From positions 62,001 to 126,000 of the forward strand of contig JAZLHF010000004.1 in NCBI GenBank assembly GCA_045616685.1: a DNA stretch of 64,000 nucleotides, given 5' to 3'. Numbering within the stretch: the first letter of the stretch is position 1; the number at the start of each line of letters is the position of its first letter. The notes beneath the pieces were generated by a model. It worked only from the letters and a program-made list of their open reading frames with translations. It was not told where the DNA came from and ran no database searches. This DNA comes from UBA1764 sp045616685 (lineage in GTDB: Bacteria > Bacillota > Clostridia > Peptostreptococcales > Anaerovoracaceae). This document shows positions 18,101 through 27,536 of this stretch, piece by piece. A program made the translations under genes and the position numbers.

Positions 18101-21100
18101 TCAAGCATTACATGAACAGGAACATTTCTTATTTCCGCATCAGTTTCATTAACCTGATTAATGAAGCTCTTAGCTTCTTCCGAAACGATGCTTACATCCT
18201 TAAGAGCTGACGCACTTAAAAAATTCCTTGCCGCAGTCTCGAAGCTATCAACAAAACTCTCTGCAAATTCATTATTAAAGAATTCTGTCTTGTAATCAAA
18301 TTTTACGAGATACCTTCCAGAAGTGATGCTCATCTCAAAGCTTATTGGAGCCTTAGCATCACCAGGAAGTATTTCGTCCATTGTCATGTATTCGCTATCT
18401 AATGCATCAATGCCAAAGTCTGCACCCTGATATACAAAGATTATGTCAGATTTAATGTCATATGCATTAGCAATTTCGGCAAATGAAAATATATCACTAT
18501 TCATGTTTCTGATAAGCTGCTTTTGCAGGTCAGAAGCGAAATCTTTAGGGCTCTTTTCGCCATCAATTGAAGCAAGAACAGGGATAGTCTTAACAAGCAT
18601 CGCCACAGAGTTCGCAAGTCTTGAATCATTTCTGCCGTTGTAAATTGTTGTATATACAGTCTGCTGTCTATGTGTGAATTCGCTTAATGTGAATGCGAAA
18701 ACAGAATTGAAAAATGCATTTGCAGTCAGGTTATTGTCTTCACAGAACTTCTGAACCAGGGATGGGTCAAGCTTAAAGCTCTTACTAAACTCAGCAGAGC
18801 CAAATTCTCCGGCATCTGTTGTTTTAGCTGGTAAACAATCACCATCACACCCACCAAGAAGCAAATCATAGTAAGCCTTAGCTTCATCATAGAGCTTTGA
18901 AGCTCTGGCCTTTTCTTCATCAAGGCCAAGCTCATAGGCTGTATAGCTTTCTTTTTGAATATCTTTTCCTAAGAGCGCCAACTTAATATCGGAAAGCAAA
19001 ATTAGTTCCGAAGTACCATCAGCAATAATATGGTGCAAATCCATAAATAAATAATTACCGCTTCTTGTTTCATAAATACTAATTCTATACAAATTAGAAT
19101 CAAGGAGCTTGAACGGACTTACAATATCTTTAAGATTTGGTAAACTGTCCTGTTTAATAATTTCAACCACTGCATTTGCATTATCGTTTCTTAAAGCTCT
19201 AATATCGCCCTTATCATTCATACAAAGTCTCATCTTTATGTATGGGTGAGCGTCTATGGCTTTAACTATCGCATTCTTAACTCTGTCAAGATTAAGCTCA
19301 TCTGAAAGCTTAAACAGAACCGGAATATTATACATTGTTGATTCCGGACTGCTTGCGCATTCAACAAAGATACCATTTTGAGTTTGAGTAATTGGATAGT
19401 CATCAAGCACATCATAGCTCGTCCCTACATTTGCAGATGTTAAGAAAGCTTCAAGCATACGAACAGTACTATTAGATGAAACATCTCTTGTCTTTACTGT
19501 AACGCCAAAAGCTTCAGCAAGATCATAGTTTAGTTTTACAGCTCCAATAGATGATAAACCAGCTTCATAAATATCGGTGTCAATGCCGAAGCCCTTATGC
19601 CCTATTGCATCGGCAATAATGTCAAAGATTTTTTGCTGGACGCTATTTTGTGGAGGAATAATATCCTCTGCCTGGAATTCAGGAACAGGAAGAGCTCTCT
19701 TATTAACCTTCTGATTTTGATTAAGAGGAATTCTATCAATTTGCATAACAACAGAAGGAACCATATATGGTGGCTTTTCTGCCTTAACAAATTCCTTAAT
19801 TTCTTTTTCGAGTAGCTTATCGTCAGATACAACATAAGCTGCCATAAACTTTCCTCCGGCATTATTATCAAATGCAACAACCGTAGCATCCTTAACGCCA
19901 GGAAATCTTCTTACAACTTCTTCAACCTCAGTAAGCTCAACTCTGAAGCCCCTAATTTTAACCTGCATGTCGCGTCTGCCAACGAACTGGATATTACCAT
20001 CAGGCATATAGCGAACAATATCGCCTGTATGATAAATCCTTTCATAGCCTTCCTCGTCACTAAACGGATTCAGAGAATAACTCTCCAAGGTTTTTTCAGG
20101 GCTATTGAGATAGCCTCTTGTAACATGCGGGCCAGAGATTACTAATTCACCTGTTGCTCCGACAGGAAGAAGTTTTTTGTTTTCGTCAATCACATAAAGC
20201 TTTACATTATCAATTGCTTTACCGATTGGTACGTTCTTATATTTTTTATCAACAACAAACTGAGTAGCAACTACAGTGCCTTCACTTGGGCCATACAGGT
20301 TATAAAGAGTATATGGGCCAACAGGCTGAAGCGGAGTTAAAGCTTCACCAGCAACAGAAAGCTCTTTAAGACTAGTCGTCCCATCCATAAGAGCAAACTG
20401 TCTGCCAACTTGAGTTGTCATTACACAATTTGTAATCTTATTTTCATTAAAGTATTTTTGAATTGCTACTAAATCAAGCCTAATTTCTTCAAGAATGATA
20501 TGAAGTGCCCCACCTGATGTAAGTACGCCATACTGATCAAATACGTTAGCATCAAAACCATAGCTTGCATAAACAGCACGCTTTGTTTCTGAATCATATT
20601 TAAAGAATCTGCGCATCCAATCAGTAAGACACATTACATTTGCATGCTCGTAAATAATTCCCTTAGGAGTTCCGGTTGTTCCAGAGGTGTAAAGCATTAC
20701 AAATCCATCCTTAGGCTTCGGACTTACAGTTAAAAGATCAAAGTCACTATCACTTAAACCAGGAATTTCAAATGTCATCATTCTCTGGCCTTCATAATCT
20801 TGCGTAATGATGCTATCTAAATTCGGAGTCGTGATGAGCATAATAGCTTTGGCATCATGCATCATAAGATTTAACCTCTCAGGAGGATAGCTTGGATCAA
20901 GAGGCATATAAATTCCGCCTGCCTTCAAGACCCCAAGAGAAGCAATTGTCATATATTCATCCCTTGGAATAAGAATACCCGTTACGGTCTCAGCCTTTAT
21001 GCCACACTTAACCAAATGCTTCGCAAGTCTATCAGAAAGCTCGTCAACATCTTTATATGTATATCTCCGACTACCGCAAACAACGCATTCAGCATCAGGG

Positions 21101-24072
21101 TTCTTTCGCACCTGCTGTTTAAATAGTTCAACAACTGTTGTCTTTGTATCATAAGCCACCTCAGTTTTGTTAAACCCATCAATTATCTCAATTGCGTCTG
21201 CATTTGAAAGCTCAATTTCTGAAAGCTTTTCTGAATCCATTAATCCTTCAACTATACTGAAGAACATATTTGTAAAGCTTCTCATTAAGCCTTCAGTATA
21301 TTTGTCTTTGGCATAGTTAACTACAGCCTTGTAACCTGTAGGAATCTTGTGAATCATCATTTGCATATCGCCAGCGAGCTGTCCTAATGGGATCTCCTTT
21401 GCAAGGCCAAGCATTTCGGCTTGATATACAAATTGAATTGTTGTGTTCAAAGAATAATCATGAACAAGCTCACCCATGTCAATGCTGTCATTACTCAAGG
21501 TGTTAAAGAAATATTCCTGAGTATATGCCAGATATTCATAAGTGCTAATGTCTTTGTTATATTCAAAGCGAAGTGGCAATGTCTTAACAAACATGCCAAT
21601 TGAATTCTCTAATCTTGCATCATGCCTTCCGCTATTAACCGTGCAGAACAATGCATCTTTTGCTCCATTAAACTTCGCTAGAGTGTAAGCAAAAGCAGCC
21701 ATAAAGAGCGTGTTTTCTGTTAGACCATTCCTATGAACAAAGGCTTCGACTAAGCTATTGTTAAATCTTTCCTCTGAGCTTAGGATTAATTTATCTGACC
21801 CACCCTCTACATTTTCGGTGATTACATCAGGGATAATTACAGAATCAGAATCAACACCAGCAAATATATCCTTAAAGAATTCGGATGCACGCTTATACTC
21901 ATCAGTCTCCTTAATTGTCTTTTCGTGCTCAGCAATATCAAAGATTGAAAGGCGCTCTTCATCAATCTTACCATCAGCATATGCTTTTGCAATTTGATTT
22001 AAGAACACTTCAACAGATGTTCCATCAAAAATTAAATGATGAACATCGAATGCAAAATACGATCCATCTTTATCTGTCCAAATTTCGAATCTATATAAAG
22101 GCCCATCTTCAAGATTAAACGGACGAACAAAGCTTGATGTCTCTGCAAGAACAGACTCAATATTCTTCTTGGTAACAACGATTTCCTTGTCAGAAAGAAA
22201 CATTCTTGCTTCGCCATCGATAACCTTAAAGCTTGCATTAAACACCTTATGCGATGACGCTACAGCCTTGACAGCTGCCATATATTTTTCTAAATCAGTG
22301 TTTGAAGCAAGGATAGAATAAAATGGGATATTATACATTACCGATTCGGGCTTTGACATGCATTCTAAATAAACGCCTCTTTGAGCCGCTGTCAGTGGAT
22401 ATTCACTTTCAATCTTTTTATTATGGGTAATAGCATTCGTACGCTTTTCATACTGCTTTGCAATTTCACTTGGAGTTCCTCCTAGCAGAATCATCTCTCT
22501 TGTGAGACCCTCAGCATCGATAGCAGCAACAAGTTTAATTGTCTTAATTGAATCACCGCCAAGCATGAAGAAATCATCATTTAAGCCAACCTGCCCACAT
22601 CCAAGAATTTCATCAAATGCTTTACATATTTTCTTTTCAAGATCTGTTGTTGGAGCTATATATTCAGTCTTAAAGTCGCTAGTCTTTGGCTCTTTTAGAG
22701 CAGTTCGATCAAGCTTGCCATTAATATTCTTAGGAAGGCTATCAAGCTTAACAAAATATCTTGGAATCATATACCTTGGAAGTTTTCTTTCAAGCTGCTT
22801 TCTTAATTCAATTGCAACATGAACCGGAGCAACTGACTTAGGAACATAGTAAGCAACCAAATAGTTTTGCCCATCTTTGTCAACAAAGAAATGAACAGCA
22901 GCATCATTAAGATTTTCATTTTGTTTAAGAAGGGTTTCAATCTCAAGAGTCTCTACTCTTTGTCCATTAATCTTAACCATCCAGTCCATACGATTAACAT
23001 ATACGACCTCACCTGTTTCGGTCGTATATCCAAGGTCGCCTGAATGGACTAAGGTTCTCCCATCAGAAAGCTTTTCAAAGACTTCGGCAGTCTTTTCAGG
23101 GTTGCCATAGTAGCAGGTGTCAAATTCACCTATGCAGCAAATCTCCCCCTCTTTTCCTTGAGGAACTTCTTTGCCGTTAGGGCCGATAATTAGAAGTTCA
23201 ACATCTTTTAGCGCATTACCAATCGGAGTACTGTCGTATTTCTTGTCAATTAGAAAACGAGATACGATAAACTCCTCGCTCATGCCATATGAAACCTCGA
23301 GCTTGTAATCATCAGTATAGATATTGGAAACACGCTCGCCTCCAGTTAACACCTTTTGAAGTGAGCTTGATGTATTGTTAAATACCTTAAGAAGCTGAGG
23401 TGACATCCAAATAACAGAAATTTCATGCTTCTTTACAAAATCCGCAAGAGCTGAAGGAGACTTTCTAATATCATCAGAAGCGATAAAAATAGTTGAACCG
23501 CTTCCCAGCATTGCAAAGGTTTCGAAAATCTGAACAGCGAATGCAAAAGGTGCAATAGCAACAGTCCTTAAAGGCTTAACATCTTCAACAGTTTCAAATA
23601 ATCTTTCAGCCCCACGATAAAGGTCAGCACAGCTGTGAAGAATGCCCTTCGGTGTTCCTGTTGATCCTGATGTATAAAAGAGGATACAACCGTCCTTATC
23701 ACCCGCCAAGGCTTCAAACTCAGCATATGTATCTATATCATCAAAGAAATCTTCGGTGATTATCAGCTTTGCCTTACAATTATCTACTATGAACTCAATA
23801 CGTTCTTTAGGATATTCTAAAGAAGCCGGAGAGACAATAGCGCCAGCTTTAATAACTCCTAAGTAAGAAGCTGTATATTCAAGAGTGCGATTCATGTAAA
23901 TTACAACTGCATCACCCTTCTTGATTCCCATACTATGAAGCTTACCAGCAATCTGCCCGCTTAAATGATTAAGCTCTGCGTAGCTTGTGCTTCTTTGACC
24001 ATCACGGTCGACAATAGCGGCTTGATTACCATGCTTTTTTACTTGGTTTTGGAAAAGCTCAATATAATGCAT
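15184..24072 (-). CDS. Non-ribosomal peptide synthetase, A-T-C-A-T-C-A-T-R
   Basis: 2962 residues from the ATG at 24072, which has AGGAG 5-6 nt upstream; a longer frame to 24093 overlaps the previous gene and lacks such a site. Approximate domains: A1 1-450 (TSGSTG near 137), T1 470-540 (GGDSI near 507), C1 560-980 (HHLIFDG near 680), A2 1000-1470 (TSGTTG near 1134), T2 1475-1545 (GLSSI), C2 1560-1990 (HHIIADG near 1680), A3 2005-2470 (TSGSTG near 2139), T3 2480-2560 (GGTSL), reductase 2595-2962 (LTGATGFLG, Y-x3-K in YITSKYHAE). A1 reads FAVQIFE where amino-acid-activating A domains have FDxxx, so the Asp that binds the amino group is Ala: A1 probably loads a non-amino acid. A2 (FDANVF) and A3 (FDMSVF) keep the Asp. 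The R domain should release an aldehyde. Confidence 0.95.
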   Translation of the reverse strand: MHYIELFQNQVKKHGNQAAIVDRDGQRSTSYAELNHLSGQIAGKLHSMGIKKGDAVVIYMNRTLEYTASYLGVIKAGAIVSPASLEYPKERIEFIVDNCKAKLIITEDFFDDIDTYAEFEALAGDKDGCILFYTSGSTGTPKGILHSCADLYRGAERLFETVEDVKPLRTVAIAPFAFAVQIFETFAMLGSGSTIFIASDDIRKSPSALADFVKKHEISVIWMSPQLLKVFNNTSSSLQKVLTGGERVSNIYTDDYKLEVSYGMSEEFIVSRFLIDKKYDSTPIGNALKDVELLIIGPNGKEVPQGKEGEICCIGEFDTCYYGNPEKTAEVFEKLSDGRTLVHSGDLGYTTETGEVVYVNRMDWMVKINGQRVETLEIETLLKQNENLNDAAVHFFVDKDGQNYLVAYYVPKSVAPVHVAIELRKQLERKLPRYMIPRYFVKLDSLPKNINGKLDRTALKEPKTSDFKTEYIAPTTDLEKKICKAFDEILGCGQVGLNDDFFMLGGDSIKTIKLVAAIDAEGLTREMILLGGTPSEIAKQYEKRTNAITHNKKIESEYPLTAAQRGVYLECMSKPESVMYNIPFYSILASNTDLEKYMAAVKAVASSHKVFNASFKVIDGEARMFLSDKEIVVTKKNIESVLAETSSFVRPFNLEDGPLYRFEIWTDKDGSYFAFDVHHLIFDGTSVEVFLNQIAKAYADGKIDEERLSIFDIAEHEKTIKETDEYKRASEFFKDIFAGVDSDSVIIPDVITENVEGGSDKLILSSEERFNNSLVEAFVHRNGLTENTLFMAAFAYTLAKFNGAKDALFCTVNSGRHDARLENSIGMFVKTLPLRFEYNKDISTYEYLAYTQEYFFNTLSNDSIDMGELVHDYSLNTTIQFVYQAEMLGLAKEIPLGQLAGDMQMMIHKIPTGYKAVVNYAKDKYTEGLMRSFTNMFFSIVEGLMDSEKLSEIELSNADAIEIIDGFNKTEVAYDTKTTVVELFKQQVRKNPDAECVVCGSRRYTYKDVDELSDRLAKHLVKCGIKAETVTGILIPRDEYMTIASLGVLKAGGIYMPLDPSYPPERLNLMMHDAKAIMLITTPNLDSIITQDYEGQRMMTFEIPGLSDSDFDLLTVSPKPKDGFVMLYTSGTTGTPKGIIYEHANVMCLTDWMRRFFKYDSETKRAVYASYGFDANVFDQYGVLTSGGALHIILEEIRLDLVAIQKYFNENKITNCVMTTQVGRQFALMDGTTSLKELSVAGEALTPLQPVGPYTLYNLYGPSEGTVVATQFVVDKKYKNVPIGKAIDNVKLYVIDENKKLLPVGATGELVISGPHVTRGYLNSPEKTLESYSLNPFSDEEGYERIYHTGDIVRYMPDGNIQFVGRRDMQVKIRGFRVELTEVEEVVRRFPGVKDATVVAFDNNAGGKFMAAYVVSDDKLLEKEIKEFVKAEKPPYMVPSVVMQIDRIPLNQNQKVNKRALPVPEFQAEDIIPPQNSVQQKIFDIIADAIGHKGFGIDTDIYEAGLSSIGAVKLNYDLAEAFGVTVKTRDVSSNSTVRMLEAFLTSANVGTSYDVLDDYPITQTQNGIFVECASSPESTMYNIPVLFKLSDELNLDRVKNAIVKAIDAHPYIKMRLCMNDKGDIRALRNDNANAVVEIIKQDSLPNLKDIVSPFKLLDSNLYRISIYETRSGNYLFMDLHHIIADGTSELILLSDIKLALLGKDIQKESYTAYELGLDEEKARASKLYDEAKAYYDLLLGGCDGDCLPAKTTDAGEFGSAEFSKSFKLDPSLVQKFCEDNNLTANAFFNSVFAFTLSEFTHRQQTVYTTIYNGRNDSRLANSVAMLVKTIPVLASIDGEKSPKDFASDLQKQLIRNMNSDIFSFAEIANAYDIKSDIIFVYQGADFGIDALDSEYMTMDEILPGDAKAPISFEMSITSGRYLVKFDYKTEFFNNEFAESFVDSFETAARNFLSASALKDVSIVSEEAKSFINQVNETDAEIRNVPVHVMLEEMAVQFADKPAVVANGESVTFKEFNERANKIANSLVELGVKPDDIVGLIVHRSVNVVVSQVGIMKAGGAYLPMLPEYPDERLNYCLANSESKLVITTEAIKAERPELFDSAKPYVTKTVEELLKNDNINNPNVDIPMDAMAYCIYTSGSTGNPKGVMIEHHNMTNFVQTYDGIQWIDKYEKVTGAALGMSSVSFDMSVFEIYPPLCLGKTFVMATEEEIHSPLALGKLILDNDIQAIICTPSFISNMIDIDELSSAMANIKAILLAAESLPTNVVDRLKQLSPDIRIVNGYGPTETTVGCSAKIVDDIKHITIGKASKNFKLVAIDMFGNILPKYAAGELIICGEGVSRGYIKLPEKNKACFYTLMGLPAYHSGDVVRMDKNGEFEFFGRSDNQIKLRGFRIELDEIEKAFCSYSGIKQSKVIVRNNGKEDYLAAFFTADYKVDLPTLRSHLKSTLTYYMVPTAIMQLDTMPLTPNGKIDKKALPEISVTKKQRSGKRVAKKSLEEELCIIFKDVLSLEEYYADDDFFEMGGTSLSASKVTMLLMSKGIEIQYQDIFDNPTPEELAEFINSKSSGVKKASARPGTNDSEFADVLKYNCLPYAAEVTRQSLGNVFLTGATGFLGMHILSEIVNSEDGMIYCLVRKGKYAGPLDRLKKMTAYYFDDPYDEIFEERIRIINADVTSENLGDLLKDIEINTIINCAAIVKHYATDDSLEQVNVHGVENLINIAKAKNAKLIQISTTSIPGAHTDETYKRNLKMYENNHFVIDSMDNKYITSKYHAECKMFEAIRDGLRGKVIRVGNLMGRYSDGEFQFNMTTNAFLNALRGFATIGLCPIGHSTDPMGFSPIDLTAKAVVILAGTDDKYTAFHADSRYSFDEYMLIEAANRCGLEIKRIADDDYYKEYYRLLGDESMNERLSGLVTNDRPDLHLVETDNKFTNNVLNRLGFAWPFVSDEYLDKAIESIKTLGFFS

Positions 24073-24080
24073 CTTGTCTC

Positions 24081-25034
24081 CTAATTGTTCCACTCTTTTC
24101 TAATAGTGTCGCAAATCCTCATCACCTTAATGCTCTCGGATAATGGCATCGACTCACTTTCAGTCTTTCCCTCGTGAATTAATCTTACAGCTTCTTCAAA
24201 TTGATATTCATATCCGCTTACGCGAAGTGGCACATCCTTATGCATAAGAAGCTTTTCTTCCGGACCAAATACATCAATCTTTGCCGGGCAATTAATATTA
24301 TCAACAACGATGTGCCCTTTCTCGCAATGAATAATTCCCTCTCGCCCAGCACGGCAATCAACGCTAGAAATCACTACCGCCATCTTGCCATCAGCATAAT
24401 GCATTGTTACGGTCTCAGATTCATCTATTCCCGACTCTGCAAACTTAACGCTTGAATCAATTCTTGTTATATCATCGCCAAAATTCATTAAGATGAAATT
24501 GATTCCGTAAACGCCCAAGTCTAAAAGAGCGCCTCCGGCCAATTCTTTTTTAGCAATCCTTTCCTTATACATAATGTCATATGACAGATGGGCTGAAATC
24601 ATGCAAGGCTTACCTATCACTCCACTTTCAATAATTTCAGAAATAATCTGTCTAGATGGCATGTACCTAGTCCAAATTGCTTCAGCTAAATAAAGGCGTT
24701 TTTCCTTTGCCAACGCTGCAGCTTTTTCAGCCTCTTCAGCGGTTACTGTAAAAGGTTTTTCGCAAATTACATTCTTCCCCGCATTTAAAGCTGCAACCAT
24801 GTTTTGATAATGAAATGGGTGAGGAAGGCAAATATAGACAAGCTCAACAGCAGGATCTGCATACAGTTCATCGTATGATCCGTAAGCTTTTGCGTAGCCA
24901 AATTCAGTCGCAAACGCTTTAGCCTTTTCTATATCTCTCGAACCAACTGCATAAAGTTCAATATCCGGGGTTTGCGCCAAAGTTTTTGTTACCGTGTGTG
25001 CTATTCTTCCTGGTCCAATAAGTCCTAACTTCAT
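24081..25034 (-). CDS. Gfo/Idh/MocA-family NAD(P)-dependent oxidoreductase
   Basis: 317 residues. N-terminal Rossmann fold with LIGPGRIAHTV, and the family motif NVICEKPFTVTAEEAE (catalytic Lys in EKP), followed by the C-terminal alpha/beta domain. It is part of the NRPS operon: it ends 8 bp before the NRPS start and begins right after the MscS stop. It could act on a sugar or cyclitol, or tailor the peptide product; the sequence does not say which. Confidence 0.9.
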   Translation of the reverse strand: MKLGLIGPGRIAHTVTKTLAQTPDIELYAVGSRDIEKAKAFATEFGYAKAYGSYDELYADPAVELVYICLPHPFHYQNMVAALNAGKNVICEKPFTVTAEEAEKAAALAKEKRLYLAEAIWTRYMPSRQIISEIIESGVIGKPCMISAHLSYDIMYKERIAKKELAGGALLDLGVYGINFILMNFGDDITRIDSSVKFAESGIDESETVTMHYADGKMAVVISSVDCRAGREGIIHCEKGHIVVDNINCPAKIDVFGPEEKLLMHKDVPLRVSGYEYQFEEAVRLIHEGKTESESMPLSESIKVMRICDTIRKEWNN

Positions 25035-25814
25035 CTACTTACTATGTACATCCATCTGTGGATATGGAATTTCAATACCAGCTTCATCAAAAGCTGGTTT
25101 AATTGCATTATTCACTGCAAATGTTGCAGGCCAGTATGCCGGAGAACCAACCCATCCTCTTAAAAGCAAGATAATTGCACTATCTGCATATTCTAGCACA
25201 TGGCAACAAAGCTCTTTATCTAAATCATAGTATCCAGATTCTTTCGCAATATTCTTTAAAATTTCTTTTGCCTTCTCAACATCACTGTCATATGAAATTC
25301 CGATTTGAACATCAATTCTTCGTGTACCAGCTTTAGAAAAGTTTGTAATACTATTTGATGTCAAAGCTGAATTTGGGACACTGACAATTTTATTATCCGC
25401 AGTAATAATTGATGTATATAGCAAGTCAATACTATCAATAGTTCCTTCAGCTCCTGGATATGAAATGTAATCACCGTGAGAGAAAGGTTTCGTCAAAATA
25501 ATCAGAATGCCAGATGCTAAATTCGATAAACTGCCTTGCAATGCTAATGCAATGGCTGCTCCGGCAGCCGCAAACATTGTGATAATCGAAGTTGTATCAA
25601 TTCCAAGTTCATTTGCGGCAATCATAAAGAGGACAATAACTAGCACAATTCGTACCGCATTTGATATGAATTTAAGCATCATGTTGTCTATTCTCTTACT
25701 CTTTCGCATAGCCGTCTTAAGAATTGCCATAACAATCCTAATTACAACAGCCCCAATAAGCAGGATAGCTGCTGCCGGAATGACAGTTTTAAATAATATT
25801 TCTTTATAATCCAT
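25035..25814 (-). CDS. Small-conductance mechanosensitive channel (MscS family)
   Basis: 259 residues: three membrane segments in the first ~120 residues, including the glycine/alanine-rich pore helix (FAAAGAAIALALQGSLSNLA), then the cytoplasmic beta domain (FSHGDYISYPGAEGTIDSI). AAGGA lies upstream of the ATG. It is the first gene of the NRPS operon and is directly followed by the oxidoreductase gene. Its function there is unclear; MscS-like proteins can relieve osmotic stress or export solutes. Confidence 0.92.
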   Translation of the reverse strand: MDYKEILFKTVIPAAAILLIGAVVIRIVMAILKTAMRKSKRIDNMMLKFISNAVRIVLVIVLFMIAANELGIDTTSIITMFAAAGAAIALALQGSLSNLASGILIILTKPFSHGDYISYPGAEGTIDSIDLLYTSIITADNKIVSVPNSALTSNSITNFSKAGTRRIDVQIGISYDSDVEKAKEILKNIAKESGYYDLDKELCCHVLEYADSAIILLLRGWVGSPAYWPATFAVNNAIKPAFDEAGIEIPYPQMDVHSK

Positions 25815-25863
25815 ATAAAATCCTTAAATATACATGTTTTTAAATTAATAATTATACAAAAAT

Positions 25864-25872
25864 ATTATACCA
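25864..25872 (-). promoter_or_regulatory. Extended -10 promoter of the NRPS operon
   Basis: The minus strand reads TGG-TATAAT about 50 bp upstream of the MscS start. The -35 region is poor. It is the only obvious promoter for the roughly 14-kb minus-strand operon. Confidence 0.55.
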
Positions 25873-25881
25873 TGCCATACT

Positions 25882-26126
25882 ATTGATAATGACAAAAACG
25901 AAGAAATTATAACTATTAGCAAAGAAGATTATCAAGAACAATGTTGCCCTCTTAAAAAGCCGACAACCATTGAAAAAATTAATATTAGACGTGTAATCAA
26001 AAAACTTGACGAATATCTCAATCATCAGGACTTTGCTGGGGCAGAGCGCCACTTCATCTACTGGCTTGCCGAAGCACACAACGGAAATGATAAGCACGGC
26101 GAACTTAGCGTTCTTAATGAGCAGAA
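25882..26126 (+). pseudogene. Remnant of a TPR-protein gene
   Basis: The plus strand has an open frame without a usable start: after IDNDKNEEIITISKED it continues to RVIKKLDEYLNHQDFAGAERHFIYWL and ELSVLNEQ. This resembles the N-terminus of Clostridia tetratricopeptide proteins. It breaks off exactly at the terminator hairpin of the opposite gene. The rest of the gene is gone. The overlapping minus-strand ORF at 25852-26097 is a shadow. Apart from this and the operon promoter, nothing else is seen between 25815 and 26165. Confidence 0.55.
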
Positions 26127-26155
26127 AATCGCTATGCCATGCATAGCGATTTTAT
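26127..26155 (-). terminator. Terminator after the UPF0210 gene
   Basis: The hairpin AAAATCGCTATG / CATAGCGATTTT with a short loop lies 11 bp beyond the UPF0210 stop. Confidence 0.7.
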
Positions 26156-26165
26156 TTTGCATTTA

Positions 26166-27524
26166 CTAATTCTTTAAACTATGAAGTGGTGCAGGAATTC
26201 TTCCTCCGCGAGCGATGAAATCGCTTGACGATTCTTTATGAACAGGCATTACTGGGGCACTTCCTAAAAGCCCACCCATCTCGATTTTGTCACCGACTTT
26301 CTTTCCTGGGGTAGGCAGAATTCTTACAGCCGTAGTCTTGTTATTCACCATTCCGATAGCAGCCTCATCCGCAATAATTGCAGAAATTGTATCGGCACTT
26401 GTATCCCCTGGAACAGCGATCATATCAAGACCAACAGAGCATACACACGTCATGGCCTCGAGCTTATCAATACAAAGCGTGCCCTCTTCTGCAGCATGAA
26501 TCATTCCCTCATCTTCTGATACTGGAATGAATGCGCCAGACAGACCTCCAACTGATGATGAAGCCATAACTCCACCTTTTTTAACTGCATCATTAAGCAT
26601 TGCAAGTGCTGCAGTTGTTCCGTGAGTTCCACAAGTTTCAAGGCCCAATTCTTCTAAGATTCTTGCAACTGAATCCCCTTTTGCCGGAGTCGGCGCAAGC
26701 GATAAATCAACGATGCCAAACGGTGCATCCAAACGCTTACTTGCTTCTTGAGCAACAAGCTGGCCCATTCTTGTAATTCGAAATGCTGTCTTCTTAATTG
26801 TTTCAGCTACAACATCGAAGCTTTCGCCCTTAACTGACTGAAGTGCATGATATACAACTCCTGGCCCAGACACACCTACATTTACAATCTTTTCGGCTTC
26901 TCCAGCACCATGGAAGGCTCCGGCCATAAATGGATTATCCTCAACTGCATTGCAGAAAACAACAAGCTTTGCACATCCGATGCCTTCTTTATCAGCGGTA
27001 AGTTCAGCAGTTTTCTTAACTGTATGACCCATAAGTCTTACGGCATCCATATTGATGCCAGCGCGAGTTGAACCAACATTAACTGAAGAACAAACGATAT
27101 CTGTAAAGGCCAACGCTTCAGGTATCGAACGAATTAATTTTTCATCAGCTGCTGTCATGCCCTTTTGAACAAGTGCAGAATATCCGCCAATGAAATCAAC
27201 TCCACAAGTTTTTGCAGCTTTATCTAGTGCAAGTGCAAATGGAACATAATCTTCTGTCTTAGAAGCTGCTGCAATCAGAGATATTGGACTTACTGAAATT
27301 CTTTTATTTACGATAGGAATGCCATATTCGGATTCAATTTCTTCGCAAACTTTAACAAGATTGTTAGCGTACTTGCAAATCTTATCATAAATTTTTGCAC
27401 ATGCATCCTTTGGATCTTCATCTGCACAAGAGAAAAGTGAAATACCCATAGTACATGTTCTTATATCTAAATGCTGCTGTTGGATCATATCCAATGTAGC
27501 AAGAATGTCTTTTTGATTAATCAT
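26166..27524 (-). CDS. UPF0210/PFL-family protein
   Basis: 452 residues, the normal length of this conserved cytoplasmic family related to glycyl-radical enzyme folds but without a known reaction. Family-like segments include DIRTCTMGISLFSCADEDP, RISVSPISLIAA, VNVGVSGPGVVYHAL, GIVDLSLAPTPAKGDSVARIL and GTTAALAMLNDA. It follows the ACT-domain gene by 12 bp; that pairing (UPF0237-UPF0210) is widely conserved and suggests a joint function. Confidence 0.92.
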   Translation of the reverse strand: MINQKDILATLDMIQQQHLDIRTCTMGISLFSCADEDPKDACAKIYDKICKYANNLVKVCEEIESEYGIPIVNKRISVSPISLIAAASKTEDYVPFALALDKAAKTCGVDFIGGYSALVQKGMTAADEKLIRSIPEALAFTDIVCSSVNVGSTRAGINMDAVRLMGHTVKKTAELTADKEGIGCAKLVVFCNAVEDNPFMAGAFHGAGEAEKIVNVGVSGPGVVYHALQSVKGESFDVVAETIKKTAFRITRMGQLVAQEASKRLDAPFGIVDLSLAPTPAKGDSVARILEELGLETCGTHGTTAALAMLNDAVKKGGVMASSSVGGLSGAFIPVSEDEGMIHAAEEGTLCIDKLEAMTCVCSVGLDMIAVPGDTSADTISAIIADEAAIGMVNNKTTAVRILPTPGKKVGDKIEMGGLLGSAPVMPVHKESSSDFIARGGRIPAPLHSLKN

Positions 27525-27536
27525 TTCCAGTCACCA

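Noticed and set aside
19602..19889. Open frames on both strands within the NRPS gene
   Set aside because: Shadows of a long coding sequence with conserved domain motifs in its own frame; no ribosome sites.
25852..26097. Minus-strand ORF of 81 codons with hydrophobic content
   Set aside because: It is the reverse of the TPR-like plus-strand fragment, has no ribosome site, and carries the NRPS operon promoter within its end.
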